In this document: positions 26,845 to 34,680 of the stretch, in pieces
Layout: each line of letters opens with the position of its first letter
Position numbering within the stretch: the stretch's first letter is position 1
Assembly: GCF_000956475.1 (NCBI RefSeq)
Contig: NZ_JYJB01000007.1
Location: 124,001-188,000, forward strand
Length of the DNA stretch: 64,000 nt
Source: Microbacterium hydrocarbonoxydans
GTDB taxonomy: Bacteria > Actinomycetota > Actinomycetes > Actinomycetales > Microbacteriaceae
Direction: 5' to 3'
Notes under the pieces: model-generated
The model's database searches: none
What the model was told of the DNA's origin: nothing
The model's input: only the letters and a program-made list of their open reading frames with translations
Position numbers and translations under genes: made by a program

Positions 26845-27258
26845 GTGCCGCAGCGAGAGCCCTCTGAAACCGCCAGGATGGAGGCGGAGTGGGGGCGCTA
26901 CTCCTCGCCCGTCCGCGAGCTGGTCATGCTCAATGCGGTCGCCGCGTTCGTGCTCGAGCTCGCGATGCTCGTGTTCGTCGCCTGGTGGGCTCTGCTGCTC
27001 GATGTTCCGTGGTGGGCGCGCGTCCTGATCGCGATTGCGCTCGTCGGCGGCCTCGTCGTGCTGTGGGGGACGTTCGCGTCTCCGCGGGCTCGCGTCGCGC
27101 TGCCGACCCCCGGCGTCGTCGCGGTCAAGGCTGTCGCCTTCGGAGCCGGGGCGCTCGCGCTGTGGGGAGTGGGCGGACCGGTCGCGGCCGCGGTGTTCGC
27201 TGTCGTGGCGGCGGTGAGCGTGGCGGTGACGACGATCGTGAGGATGCCGGCGGCGTAA
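26845..27258 (+). CDS. YrdB/DUF2568 family membrane protein
   Basis: A 137-residue protein with four membrane helices (about residues 26-48, 54-74, 84-104 and 108-130) and the DUF2568 features: FVAWWALLLDVPWW at the first hairpin, LWGTFASPRARVALP in the central loop. The family is widespread in Firmicutes and actinobacteria; its role is unknown. GTG 26845 opens the frame. It lies after another membrane protein gene in the same direction with a 60-base gap. Confidence 0.82.
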   Translation: MPQREPSETARMEAEWGRYSSPVRELVMLNAVAAFVLELAMLVFVAWWALLLDVPWWARVLIAIALVGGLVVLWGTFASPRARVALPTPGVVAVKAVAFGAGALALWGVGGPVAAAVFAVVAAVSVAVTTIVRMPAA

Positions 27259-27291
27259 CGCTCGAACGGCCGTAGCCAGGGGTCCTGTCGT

Positions 27292-28110
27292 CTACTTGTC
27301 GCAGGCGATCCCGTCGCCGTCTCGATCGAGGTCGTAGACATCTGAGCCGACGATCTGCACGGGGCCGCGCACGTACGCCGGGCCGTCCCCGCTGCCGCCT
27401 TCGCAGTCGACGTCGCTGGAGATCGGGACGCAGGCGCCTGTGTAGTTGGGGTCACAGCCGCCGGAGCCCTGCTGGACGAGCGGCACCGGAGCAGGCGGGG
27501 CGGCGGGCTGGGGAACCCGACTGCCCACCGCGGTGACTTCAGTCACCGGGGATGTCTGGACGACCTCGCTCACGACCTCCCGGTGACTCTCCACTCCGTC
27601 GACGAGCGTGAGCTTGTACGTGATGACCTTGAGCCCCGCGACTCCCGCCGTGACGATCGCCGTCGTGCCTTGGTCTCGGGCGGGGTCGTCGACCGTCGTC
27701 TGCTCGTAGGGGATCGCCACCTCTTCGGTCGCTGTGTCGAAAGTGGTGGGCTTCACCGAGGGTCGCGGCGTCACGGCATCGGCGGACCCTCCGACGAGGG
27801 TGTGCGGAGTGGGCGCGGTCACGTCGTCCGATCGCGTCGAGCTGGCACTGGCGACTCCTCCGCCAGTGGCGAGGAGCGCGGCGAGGCCGAGGGCTACGAA
27901 TCCCGAGGCGCGGGTGCGAAGCCCCACCGCGGGCAACGGGCGGGCGATCAACACGAACAGGCCGATGCCGATGACTGCGACGAGGGCCAGGACGATCGCC
28001 ACGGGCGACCAGCGCGCGAGCAGGGTTCCGAGGATGACGGGTGCGATGAGAACGGCTGCGATGAGCCAGCCTGATCCACGTTTCTTCGGTGCGGAACGTC
28101 GGTTCACCAT
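27292..28110 (-). CDS. membrane-anchored G5 and Excalibur domain protein
   Basis: A 272-residue surface protein. Two membrane helices come first (about residues 13-50), then a third hydrophobic stretch near 65-85, an extracellular G5 domain (about 120-205, with EEVAIPYEQTTVDDP and GVAGLKVITYKLTLVDG) and a C-terminal Excalibur calcium-binding module (DLDRDGDGIACDK, with two Cys forming the usual disulfide). G5 domains bind N-acetylglucosamine-containing glycans or zinc; Excalibur resembles an EF-hand. The role is probably cell-wall associated. ATG 28110 is preferred (GAGAGG 7 bases ahead); GTG 28125 is possible. Confidence 0.85.
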   Translation of the reverse strand: MVNRRSAPKKRGSGWLIAAVLIAPVILGTLLARWSPVAIVLALVAVIGIGLFVLIARPLPAVGLRTRASGFVALGLAALLATGGGVASASSTRSDDVTAPTPHTLVGGSADAVTPRPSVKPTTFDTATEEVAIPYEQTTVDDPARDQGTTAIVTAGVAGLKVITYKLTLVDGVESHREVVSEVVQTSPVTEVTAVGSRVPQPAAPPAPVPLVQQGSGGCDPNYTGACVPISSDVDCEGGSGDGPAYVRGPVQIVGSDVYDLDRDGDGIACDK

Positions 28111-28140
28111 GGCGATGCCTCTCACTCAGACTCTCGCCAC

Positions 28141-28156
28141 CATATATCCATATATC
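28141..28156 (-). repeat. tandem 8-mer CATATATC upstream of the G5/Excalibur gene
   Basis: Two abutting copies of CATATATC lie 31 bases ahead of the gene start. In such GC-rich DNA this is likely a promoter element or regulator site. Confidence 0.4.
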
Positions 28157-28189
28157 GGACTCATCCTAGGATTCTTTCATCACGGTCGC

Positions 28190-28221
28190 CCGCCGGCCTC
28201 GCCGTCAGGCGAGGCCGGCGG
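28190..28221 (-). terminator. terminator after SDR gene
   Basis: A perfect 14-bp inverted repeat (28190-28203 and 28208-28221) with the tetraloop GTCA begins 6 bases after the SDR stop codon (minus strand). Confidence 0.8.
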
Positions 28222-28227
28222 ACGTGC

Positions 28228-29223
28228 TTACTGCACTGACCATCCCCCGTCGGATGCCAGCACGGCGCCGTTGATGTTCACGGCGTCGTCGCTCAGGAGG
28301 AACGTGATCGATGCGGCGAGGTGCTCGGCGGTCGCGACGGTGGGAATCGCCTGCTGGAACGGGGCGAGGCGTCCAGAGCCGTACTCCGACATGTTCGGAG
28401 GCATCGGGATGCCGGTGGCGACGCCGCCCGGGGCGACAGAGTTCACGCGGATGCCCTTCGGGCCGTACATGAACGCCGCGGACTTCGTGATGCCGATGAT
28501 GCCGTGCTTGCTGGCCGTGTAGGCGTTGCCCGAGGCGTTGCCGCGCAGGCCGGCCTCGCTCGACACGTTGAGGATCGAGCCCGAGCCTGCCGCCTCCATG
28601 ATCGGGAGAACCGCGCGCATGAGCTTGAACGGGGCGGTGAGGTTGATCGCGATGACGCGGTCCCAGACAGCATCCGTCGTCTCGCCGGCCGGTGAGAAGT
28701 CGTCGTTGATGCCGGCGACGTTGGCGAGGGCGTCGATGCGGTCGCCCGCGGCGGCGATGACGGCATCGATCGCGCTCTGCTGGGTGAGGTCGCCGGCCAC
28801 CGTGACGATGTCGGGCAGCTCGGCCTTCAGCGCGTCGAGCCTCTCAGCGGAGATGTCGGCGGCGATGACGCGTCCGCCTTCGCGGGCGATGCGGGATGCC
28901 GTGGCCTTGCCGATTCCGGATGCCGCTCCCGTGACGATCACGGTCTTGCCGGAGAAGCGGCCAGAGGTGGGCTTCTCGGTCCAGCCCTCGGTGCCGGTGT
29001 CTTCAGGGATCTCGCCGCCGTTCGCCGCGCGGACCAGATGGTCGACGACCGACTGCGGCAGGGCGCCCTGGCTCATCGCGACGAGCTGCTGCAGGGGAAG
29101 GCCCAGCACCGGGGTGAGGAGCTCGGGGTCGGCTCCGGTCTTCTCGAAGAGGCCGCGGACGAGCGGTCCGCCGACTTCGTCGTTCAGCCATTCGCCGATC
29201 GTGGAGTGTGCGGTGAGGGCCAT
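28228..29223 (-). CDS. SDR family oxidoreductase with N-terminal helical extension
   Basis: A 331-residue protein. Residues ~93-331 form a classical short-chain dehydrogenase/reductase: TGAASGIG cofactor loop, DISAERLD, NVAGIND (in place of NNAG), catalytic Ser in NVSSEAG and YTASK. Residues 1-85 are an added helical domain (TIGEWLNDEVGGPLVRG...) not found in plain SDRs. ATG 29223 follows AAGGAGACC, so the extension is real. The substrate is unknown, perhaps a steroid or sugar alcohol. A TetR gene starts divergently 64 bases away and probably represses it. Confidence 0.9.
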   Translation of the reverse strand: MALTAHSTIGEWLNDEVGGPLVRGLFEKTGADPELLTPVLGLPLQQLVAMSQGALPQSVVDHLVRAANGGEIPEDTGTEGWTEKPTSGRFSGKTVIVTGAASGIGKATASRIAREGGRVIAADISAERLDALKAELPDIVTVAGDLTQQSAIDAVIAAAGDRIDALANVAGINDDFSPAGETTDAVWDRVIAINLTAPFKLMRAVLPIMEAAGSGSILNVSSEAGLRGNASGNAYTASKHGIIGITKSAAFMYGPKGIRVNSVAPGGVATGIPMPPNMSEYGSGRLAPFQQAIPTVATAEHLAASITFLLSDDAVNINGAVLASDGGWSVQ

Positions 29224-29271
29224 TTCGGTCTCCTTCTGTTTCGCAACGGTGCGTCTAGTTATTTCTGATCG

Positions 29272-29283
29272 TACTCCTGAGTA
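29272..29283. promoter_or_regulatory. palindrome in the SDR/TetR divergent gap
   Basis: TACTCCTGAGTA has perfect 5-bp arms around CT and lies 4 bases before the TetR start, so a bound repressor would block its own expression and possibly the SDR promoter. Confidence 0.4.
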
Positions 29284-29287
29284 GCCT

Positions 29288-29848
29288 GTGAACGTGCCCA
29301 GACCTCGAAGTGAATCTGCCCGGCAGGCCGTGTTGGAGGCGATGCGGGCTGCCTTGTCCTCATCGGGGTATGAGGCCGTGACGATCGAGGGGCTCGCGGA
29401 GGCGGCCGGGGTGTCGAAGCAGACCATCTACCGGTGGTGGCCGTCGAAGGCGGCGATCCTGGGGGAGGCGCTGTTGGAAGGCGCTCTTCCGCTCGTCGAC
29501 CTGCCGATGACGGACGATCTGGCCGCGGATTTGAAGGCGATGTTCGCGGTACAGGGGCAGGATGCGGAGACGATCGCGCTCGCCCGCGCCCTCATCGCGG
29601 TGACGGCGACCGATCCGGAACTCGGCGCGCGGCTGAACGAGCGGCTGGCGGCGCCGATCCGCGAGTGGACGACGGAGCGTATGGCGCGGGGCGTTGCTTC
29701 GGGGGAGGTGCGGGCGGATGTGGATGCCGCGGTGGTGGCGGATCAGCTGATCGCGCTGGGGTCGTATGGGGCGCTGCTCGGGGTGCCGTTGGGGCAGGAA
29801 AGAGCGGATGCTCTCAGCGATCTCGTCCTGCGGGGGATCTCTCGCTGA
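29288..29848 (+). CDS. TetR/AcrR family regulator
   Basis: A 186-residue regulator with a TetR HTH at about residues 30-55 (TIEGLAEAAGVSKQTIYRWW) and the TetR_C_11-like C-terminal domain (GSYGALLGVPL and multiple Arg/Ala helices). No Shine-Dalgarno site is seen before GTG 29288 or the in-frame GTG 29294; a leaderless transcript is possible. It is divergent from the SDR gene, its likely target. A single family-2 repeat arm follows the stop codon. Confidence 0.9.
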   Translation: MNVPRPRSESARQAVLEAMRAALSSSGYEAVTIEGLAEAAGVSKQTIYRWWPSKAAILGEALLEGALPLVDLPMTDDLAADLKAMFAVQGQDAETIALARALIAVTATDPELGARLNERLAAPIREWTTERMARGVASGEVRADVDAAVVADQLIALGSYGALLGVPLGQERADALSDLVLRGISR

Positions 29849-29855
29849 GGCAGTC

Positions 29856-29889
29856 CGCTCGTTGAGCGAGCGCAGCGAGACGAAACGCG
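29856..29889. repeat. dispersed repeat (family 2), single arm
   Basis: One arm (GCTCGTTGAGCGAGCGCAGC and then GAGACGAAACGCG) of the family-2 palindrome, lying between the convergent TetR and DUF2075 genes. Confidence 0.75.
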
Positions 29890-29896
29890 ACGCGAT

Positions 29897-31612
29897 TCAC
29901 TCGTTTCGCAACAGCTTCCGCATCCACTCCCGCAGCCCCGGATCGCACACGTACACATACGTTCCGAGCATCCCGCGTGTGAGCAGGACCCCGTAGATGT
30001 TGCGGATGAAGGTGAGGAGCTCGGCATCCGAGAACGCGCCCTTCAGGTGGCCGGTGTTCTCCTTGCCCTTCTTGTCGCGGTAGTTCTCGCGGTCGGCGAT
30101 GATGGCACCGGATACCGGGTCGACGCGGAGGTCGGGACCGACGATCACGCCGGCGTAGTTGAGGTCGTACCCCTGCACCGTGTGGATGGAGCCGACCTCG
30201 TCGAGGGAACCGCGCGAATTGATCCAGTCCTTCTGCGCCTTGTTCCACTGCATCCGCTCGCCGTCGAGCTCGATGTCGAAGGCTTCCGGGTGCTTGCGCG
30301 AGACCCAGTCCCACGCATAGCCGGCGACGAGTCGCGACAGGCCGATCTCGGCATCCTTCTGCCGGATCGCTGCCCGCATCTCTCCAAGGTCGTCGAAGAG
30401 GCGCAGGTCGTAGTCGCCGAGATCGGGGAGCTCGGCGGGCTCGCCGCGAAGCAGCGCCCGGATGAACTCCACGTAGTCGGCGCCGGCCTTCACGCGCATC
30501 TGAGTAGTGAGCGGGTAGTGCCGATGCTCGTTCTTCGCGGCATCGATCGCGGCCTTGAGGACGGCCGGCGAGAGGTCGTGCGGACGCACGCTCTGCTCGC
30601 CGTCGACGAGCAGAAGGCGGTGCCGGGAGCGGGCGTTGATCCAGTCGAGCTGCGTGTGGGCGGGGTCATCTGCGCCGAACAGCTGCTGGTTGATCGTGAT
30701 GAACTTGCCGTTCTGCACGCCGGACGCCTGGTTCGCGCGCTGCCCGAGCCGGTGAGTCTCGTCGACGAGAACGAGGTCGAACACCTCCTTCGACTCGCCC
30801 ACCTGGAACGGCGACAGCACCATCGACGGCTCCAGCCGTGGCGTCTTGCGGAAGACCTTCTTGACCGACTCGCGCAGCGATTGCTGGGGGATGACGAGCG
30901 CCATGCGCAGGTCTTTCAGCAGCTCGCGGTTCTCGGGAACGAAGAACTCCGCGAACATCGAGTCGGGCTCGATCTCGTCGTGCTCCCCGTGTGCACGGAT
31001 GTCGGCGAGCAGCTTCATGAGATAGATCGCGATGATCGTCTTGCCGGTGCCGGGGTGGCCCTGCACGACGAGCGTGGACCGCTTCGAGTCGTCGCGCAGG
31101 TCGGTGAGCAGGCCCTCGACGATGTCTTCAACCGCGATGGCCTGGTCTTCGGTGAGTGCCTTGAACGGCGACAGCTTGAAGAGGTCGGTGTTCTCGATCT
31201 GCGGGATGCTGCGCGTGAAGAGCCCCGCCGACCGCAGCTCCTCGAAGATGTCGCGGAACGACTCGCGATAGACATCGCGGTCGTAGTACTGCGCGTTGGT
31301 GAGTCCGTCGTTGCCGTTCAGGATCTCGTACTGCCCGTCCCCGTGGAACCAGCGGATCAGATGCGCCTCGAGATCCAGACAGACCGACTTGTTGTATGTG
31401 TCGTCGACGACCACGCGGATGCTGTCGAGCGCCCGCTTCTGCGGATTCCTGAGGTGCTGACGGATGCGCTTCTGCGCGCTGGTGGTCTCGCCGACGTACA
31501 CCTTCTTCGGGCGCCGGTTCCCATCGATCACGTAAACGACGGGCCAGTTCGCGAGGTGCTCGTCGGCACGGTCGACGGCCTTCTCCTGAAAGCGGAAGTG
31601 GCGGATGCTCAC
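29897..31612 (-). CDS. GIY-YIG nuclease domain / DUF2075 ATPase
   Basis: A 571-residue two-part protein. Residues ~24-90 form a GIY-YIG-type nuclease fold (VVYVIDG ... KKVYVGET, with later Arg and Glu residues). Residues ~150-571 are a DUF2075 helicase-like P-loop ATPase: Walker A GHPGTGKT (185-192), Walker B LVLVDETHR, motif-III-like LLLVDGEQSV and the superfamily-1 C-terminal motifs EVGSIHTVQGYD. DUF2075 proteins occur in defence islands and restriction-like contexts. GTG 31612 overlaps the stop of the MazG-like gene (GTGA), so they are co-translated. Third-position GC is still high, unlike the genes that follow. It likely acts on nucleic acid. Confidence 0.9.
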   Translation of the reverse strand: MSIRHFRFQEKAVDRADEHLANWPVVYVIDGNRRPKKVYVGETTSAQKRIRQHLRNPQKRALDSIRVVVDDTYNKSVCLDLEAHLIRWFHGDGQYEILNGNDGLTNAQYYDRDVYRESFRDIFEELRSAGLFTRSIPQIENTDLFKLSPFKALTEDQAIAVEDIVEGLLTDLRDDSKRSTLVVQGHPGTGKTIIAIYLMKLLADIRAHGEHDEIEPDSMFAEFFVPENRELLKDLRMALVIPQQSLRESVKKVFRKTPRLEPSMVLSPFQVGESKEVFDLVLVDETHRLGQRANQASGVQNGKFITINQQLFGADDPAHTQLDWINARSRHRLLLVDGEQSVRPHDLSPAVLKAAIDAAKNEHRHYPLTTQMRVKAGADYVEFIRALLRGEPAELPDLGDYDLRLFDDLGEMRAAIRQKDAEIGLSRLVAGYAWDWVSRKHPEAFDIELDGERMQWNKAQKDWINSRGSLDEVGSIHTVQGYDLNYAGVIVGPDLRVDPVSGAIIADRENYRDKKGKENTGHLKGAFSDAELLTFIRNIYGVLLTRGMLGTYVYVCDPGLREWMRKLLRNE

Positions 31613-31962
31613 TGCTCGGCCCGTTTGTGGATGCTGCCCTGGTTCAGCTCGATCGGATACTTCTGCTCCGTCTTCGCCAGCTTGCTCATGACGATCTCGT
31701 CGAGGTCGACGCCGAGCTGGTTTGCGAGATGGATGCAGTAGGTGACGACGTCGGCGAGTTCATCTCTGACGTCCTGCGGGTCGGCGTCGGGTCCCCACTG
31801 ATAGCACTCGAGGAGTTCGGACGCCTCGATCGCGATGCTCTTCGCCAGGTTCTCCGGGGTGTGGAACTGGTCCCAGTCGCGGGCGGCGACGAAGGCGCGG
31901 AGTGCGGCGATGGTCTGCTCGGTGGGCATGGGAGGGACGCTAGCAGGTCGCTTGACCTTCAT
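31609..31962 (-). CDS. MazG-like nucleotide pyrophosphohydrolase
   Basis: A ~117-residue all-alpha NTP pyrophosphatase related to RS21-C6/dCTPase. The metal-binding motif EASELLECYQW (EXXE part) and the second acidic pair in DELADVVTY (EXXD) are both visible. Such enzymes hydrolyse (d)NTPs, often modified or surplus dCTP-type nucleotides, to monophosphates. Start ATG 31962 gives the sequence MKVKRPAS ahead of the domain; ATG 31929 begins exactly at the domain, and neither has a good RBS. Coupled by overlap to the GIY-YIG/DUF2075 gene; divergent from the restriction-like gene at 32039. Confidence 0.88.
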   Translation of the reverse strand: MKVKRPASVPPMPTEQTIAALRAFVAARDWDQFHTPENLAKSIAIEASELLECYQWGPDADPQDVRDELADVVTYCIHLANQLGVDLDEIVMSKLAKTEQKYPIELNQGSIHKRAEQ

Positions 31963-32038
31963 CACTGTTCCATTGATGGTGTCTGATTTCCGCACCTCAG
32001 CAACTTCGCTCGACTTTGCCTAGCGCTATGGTTTGGTC

Positions 32039-32995
32039 ATGCCGACCGCCCTGCCTCTCATCGTCGGAGAGTTGTACACGCGCGAAGATCTAGTCGTCGA
32101 GTACGGCGGAAGCGTCCAATCCGGTGGCATCGTCCCGGGCAACAAGTCGAATACGGTGTTCGTCTTCACCGATCCGAGCGAAGGCATGCAGTTTGGGTAT
32201 GTCTATGACGGGTTCTCACCAGACGGCACCGTCTTCTATTACACGGGGGCGGGGCAGAGCGGAGATCAGGTAGAAAAGGGGCCGAATTCACCGATCGTGA
32301 CACACGCCGCCAAGGGGCGTAGCCTGCACGCGTTCGTCGCCGACGGTCGAGTGCCAGGGAAGCAGACGAAGCGGCAGAGATATATCGGGGAGTTCATCCT
32401 TGATCCGGCATTGCCGTACGTGAGACGGGCTGCGCCGACCAAACCGACACGGCGCGACGAGAAGCCCGCCACGCGAACCGTCATCGTTTTCCGACTGCTG
32501 CCAGTCAGTGGGATCTCTGACGAGATCTTTGAGGCTGTCGGAGTCTCTGAAGTTGGTCGTGACAAGCTGACCTTGGAAGTGCCGGTGGAAGTGAACTCCA
32601 CGTTCTTCTATGAGACGAGCGGGCGTGAAGGAGTCACTGCAGTTCGCCGCGAGTCTCAGTTGGTCGACCAATTCATGGCCAGCCAGAGCGGGCATGACTT
32701 TTCCCGGTGGTCCATCGCCATTGCCCAAGAGCCTCCGCTGCTGACCGACATCTACGACAAGACGGATCGCGTTCTTTACGAGGCCAAGGCGCTATCGGGA
32801 CGGACAGACGTTCGCATGGCGGTTGGCCAGTTGTACGACTACCGCCGCCACGTATCTGTCGATGATCTTAAGTGCGCGGTCTTGCTCCCCAACCGCCCCA
32901 AGGCGGACCTGCGCGATCTACTTCACTCGGCAGGTCTAGGGTTGGCGTTTCGTGAAGGTTCTAGGTTCGAGTTCTCTCCAGCAGAGTCGTCGTAA
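32039..32995 (+). CDS. ScoMcrA-head/YDG-like domain with PD-(D/E)XK nuclease-like C-terminus
   Basis: A 318-residue protein. The N-terminal ~125 residues carry the pattern of the ScoMcrA N-terminal head (SRA/YDG-related) domain: YGGSVQSGGIVPG, FGYVYDGF, FYYTGAGQSGDQ, GRSLHAFV and YIGEF. The C-terminal ~90 residues have a possible PD-(D/E)XK nuclease core, YDKTDRVLYEAKAL followed by VGQLYDYRRH. Together this suggests an enzyme that recognises modified or unusual DNA and cuts it. The codon third positions are visibly less GC-rich than in the window as a whole, pointing to horizontal transfer. ATG 32039 has no RBS; translation may be leaderless. Divergent to the MazG/DUF2075 operon. Confidence 0.72.
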   Translation: MPTALPLIVGELYTREDLVVEYGGSVQSGGIVPGNKSNTVFVFTDPSEGMQFGYVYDGFSPDGTVFYYTGAGQSGDQVEKGPNSPIVTHAAKGRSLHAFVADGRVPGKQTKRQRYIGEFILDPALPYVRRAAPTKPTRRDEKPATRTVIVFRLLPVSGISDEIFEAVGVSEVGRDKLTLEVPVEVNSTFFYETSGREGVTAVRRESQLVDQFMASQSGHDFSRWSIAIAQEPPLLTDIYDKTDRVLYEAKALSGRTDVRMAVGQLYDYRRHVSVDDLKCAVLLPNRPKADLRDLLHSAGLGLAFREGSRFEFSPAESS

Positions 32996-33048
32996 ACCCG
33001 CAGCATTCATCGCGGCGGGCCGGACCGGACCGCATTTCGCGACCATGG

Positions 33049-33474
33049 TCACGTTGAGTTGGTTTCGAGCAATGTTCTAACCCGCTCGACGGTCGGTAGA
33101 TCTGCCGGCGCCCACCTGAGGTCGCTGAGTTCATTGGGGGTGCACCAACGCAATTCCGAGTGTTCACTAGCGATCGGCTCACCGTCGTCGATCGTGGCCC
33201 AGAAAGACGTGAACATCACAGTCCCGAATGAGTACTCGTGCCGGGTGGTCTCGATCCGCGGCCCGACCTCGATCTCACATCCGAGCTCTTCAAGCACTTC
33301 GCGACGGAGCGCTGCTTGAGGGTCTTCGTCGAGTTCGATCTTGCCACCGGGAAACTCCCAGTAGCCCGCGAGCGACATGGAGGCCCCTCGGCGTGCAGCG
33401 AGAACGCGACCATTGGCGAGGATCACGGCTCCGACCACGTCGACTTGTCCGGGCGCATAGTTCTCCTCGGTCAT
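33049..33474 (-). CDS. Nudix (deoxy)nucleoside triphosphate pyrophosphohydrolase (NudG/MutT-like)
   Basis: A 141-residue Nudix hydrolase. The Nudix box is complete: GGKIELDEDPQAALRREVLEELG split here as GGKIELDED, then REVLEELG, with all metal-binding glutamates. The YWEFPGG lead-in and the C-terminal LRWCTPNELSDLRWAPADLP match the MutT/NudG group, which removes oxidised or 5-modified (d)NTPs. GGAGC precedes ATG 33474. It is convergent with the nuclease-like gene at 32039 and divergent from the HsdR-N gene at 33601. Third-position GC is intermediate. Confidence 0.88.
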   Translation of the reverse strand: MTEENYAPGQVDVVGAVILANGRVLAARRGASMSLAGYWEFPGGKIELDEDPQAALRREVLEELGCEIEVGPRIETTRHEYSFGTVMFTSFWATIDDGEPIASEHSELRWCTPNELSDLRWAPADLPTVERVRTLLETNST

Positions 33475-33545
33475 GCTCCGCAGCTTACGTCGCGTGAGAC
33501 TTCATGAGAGCAGCCCCTTCGACGAACCCCATGATTGACGTCCCT

Positions 33546-33561
33546 CGATATTCCGATATCG
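33546..33561. promoter_or_regulatory. palindrome upstream of the HsdR-N gene
   Basis: CGATAT and ATATCG form perfect 6-bp arms around TCCG in the 126-base gap between divergent genes, 40 bases before the proposed GTG start. Confidence 0.4.
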
Positions 33562-33600
33562 TCTGGATAAATGCGTGTTCAACGACGAACGGAGCGACAC

Positions 33601-34680
33601 GTGGAGTTTGCAGAACGTCTCGATGCTCTCGCCCTGAAGGTGCGGAACCAGGCGACGGCGATCGGGACTGAAGAGGCGACCAAGAACGCCTTCGTCATGC
33701 CCTTCATCTCAACGATTCTCGGTTACGACGTGTTCGACCCGCTCGAGGTAGTCCCTGAGTTCACCGCCGACGTCGGGACGAAGAAGGGCGAGAAGGTCGA
33801 CTACGCCATCATGCGCGATGGTGAGGTGCAGATTCTTATCGAGTGCAAACCCTCGATGGGATCCCTCAAGATCGAGCACGCGTCGCAGCTCTTCCGATAC
33901 TTCTCTGTCACCAACGCGCGGATTGCCGTACTGACTAACGGTGCGGTCTGGCACTTCTACACGGACCTCGACGCGCCGAACAGGATGGACTCGAAGCCTT
34001 TCCTCGTCCTCGACCTGCTCGACATCGACGCCACACTTGTACCCGAACTGCAGAAGCTCAGCAAGGAGAGCTTCGATCTAGAGTCGATCATCAGCGCGGC
34101 CGAAGAATTGAAGTATGTCGGTGCACTCAAGCGTGAGATCGGAGTCCAGTTCCGCGAACCCTCAGACGAATGGATCAAGTTCTTCGCAACCCGCGTTTAT
34201 GAGGGTTCCTACACGCAGCGTGTGCGACAGCAGTTCACAGGCCTCGTCGGGAAGGCGACCCAGCAATTCCTCACTGAACGGGTCAACGATCGTCTCAAAA
34301 CTGCGCTTCGCGCTGGCATCGCTCAGGAGCAGGTTGACCTGTCGCCGTCGAGCGCGGAAGTTGCGGCCGCCGATCTTGACCGCGATACCGAGATTGAAAC
34401 GACCTTGGAGGAGCTCGAGGGGTACCAGATTGTGAAGGCGATTGCGTGCGGGGTGGTCAAGCCGCAGCGCATCGCACAGCGCGACTCGAAGAGCTACTTC
34501 GCCGTGCTGCTTGATGACAACAACCGCAAGCCGATCGCCCGCCTTCACTTCAACGGCAAGCAGAAGTACCTCGGGCTGCTTGACGAGGAGAAGGTCGAGA
34601 CACGCCATCCGATCGCGGAACTTGACGACATTTACGCCCACGCTGACGCCATCAGAGATGCAGTTAGCCGCTACCAGTAG
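33601..34680 (+). CDS. orphan HsdR-N-like (type I restriction N-terminal) nuclease domain protein
   Basis: A 359-residue protein of the COG4748 kind. Residues ~20-110 carry the HsdR N-terminal PD-(D/E)XK fold: FVMPFISTILGYDVF, the Asp in KVDYAIM and the ECK triad in ILIECKPS, followed by the Gln motif region LFRYFSVT. No helicase or methylase partner follows, and the C-terminal ~150 residues are a separate, unassigned domain (KPIARLHFNGKQKYLGLLD). GTG 33601 is preferred: GGAG lies 6 bases ahead; ATG 33571 is an upstream alternative. It probably cleaves or binds DNA in a defence or phage-related role. GC is lower than the window average, suggesting acquisition. Confidence 0.82.
   Translation: MEFAERLDALALKVRNQATAIGTEEATKNAFVMPFISTILGYDVFDPLEVVPEFTADVGTKKGEKVDYAIMRDGEVQILIECKPSMGSLKIEHASQLFRYFSVTNARIAVLTNGAVWHFYTDLDAPNRMDSKPFLVLDLLDIDATLVPELQKLSKESFDLESIISAAEELKYVGALKREIGVQFREPSDEWIKFFATRVYEGSYTQRVRQQFTGLVGKATQQFLTERVNDRLKTALRAGIAQEQVDLSPSSAEVAAADLDRDTEIETTLEELEGYQIVKAIACGVVKPQRIAQRDSKSYFAVLLDDNNRKPIARLHFNGKQKYLGLLDEEKVETRHPIAELDDIYAHADAIRDAVSRYQ

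Noticed and set aside
33601..34680. Complete type I restriction-modification system
   Set aside because: Only an HsdR N-terminal-like domain is present; no helicase motor, HsdM or HsdS.
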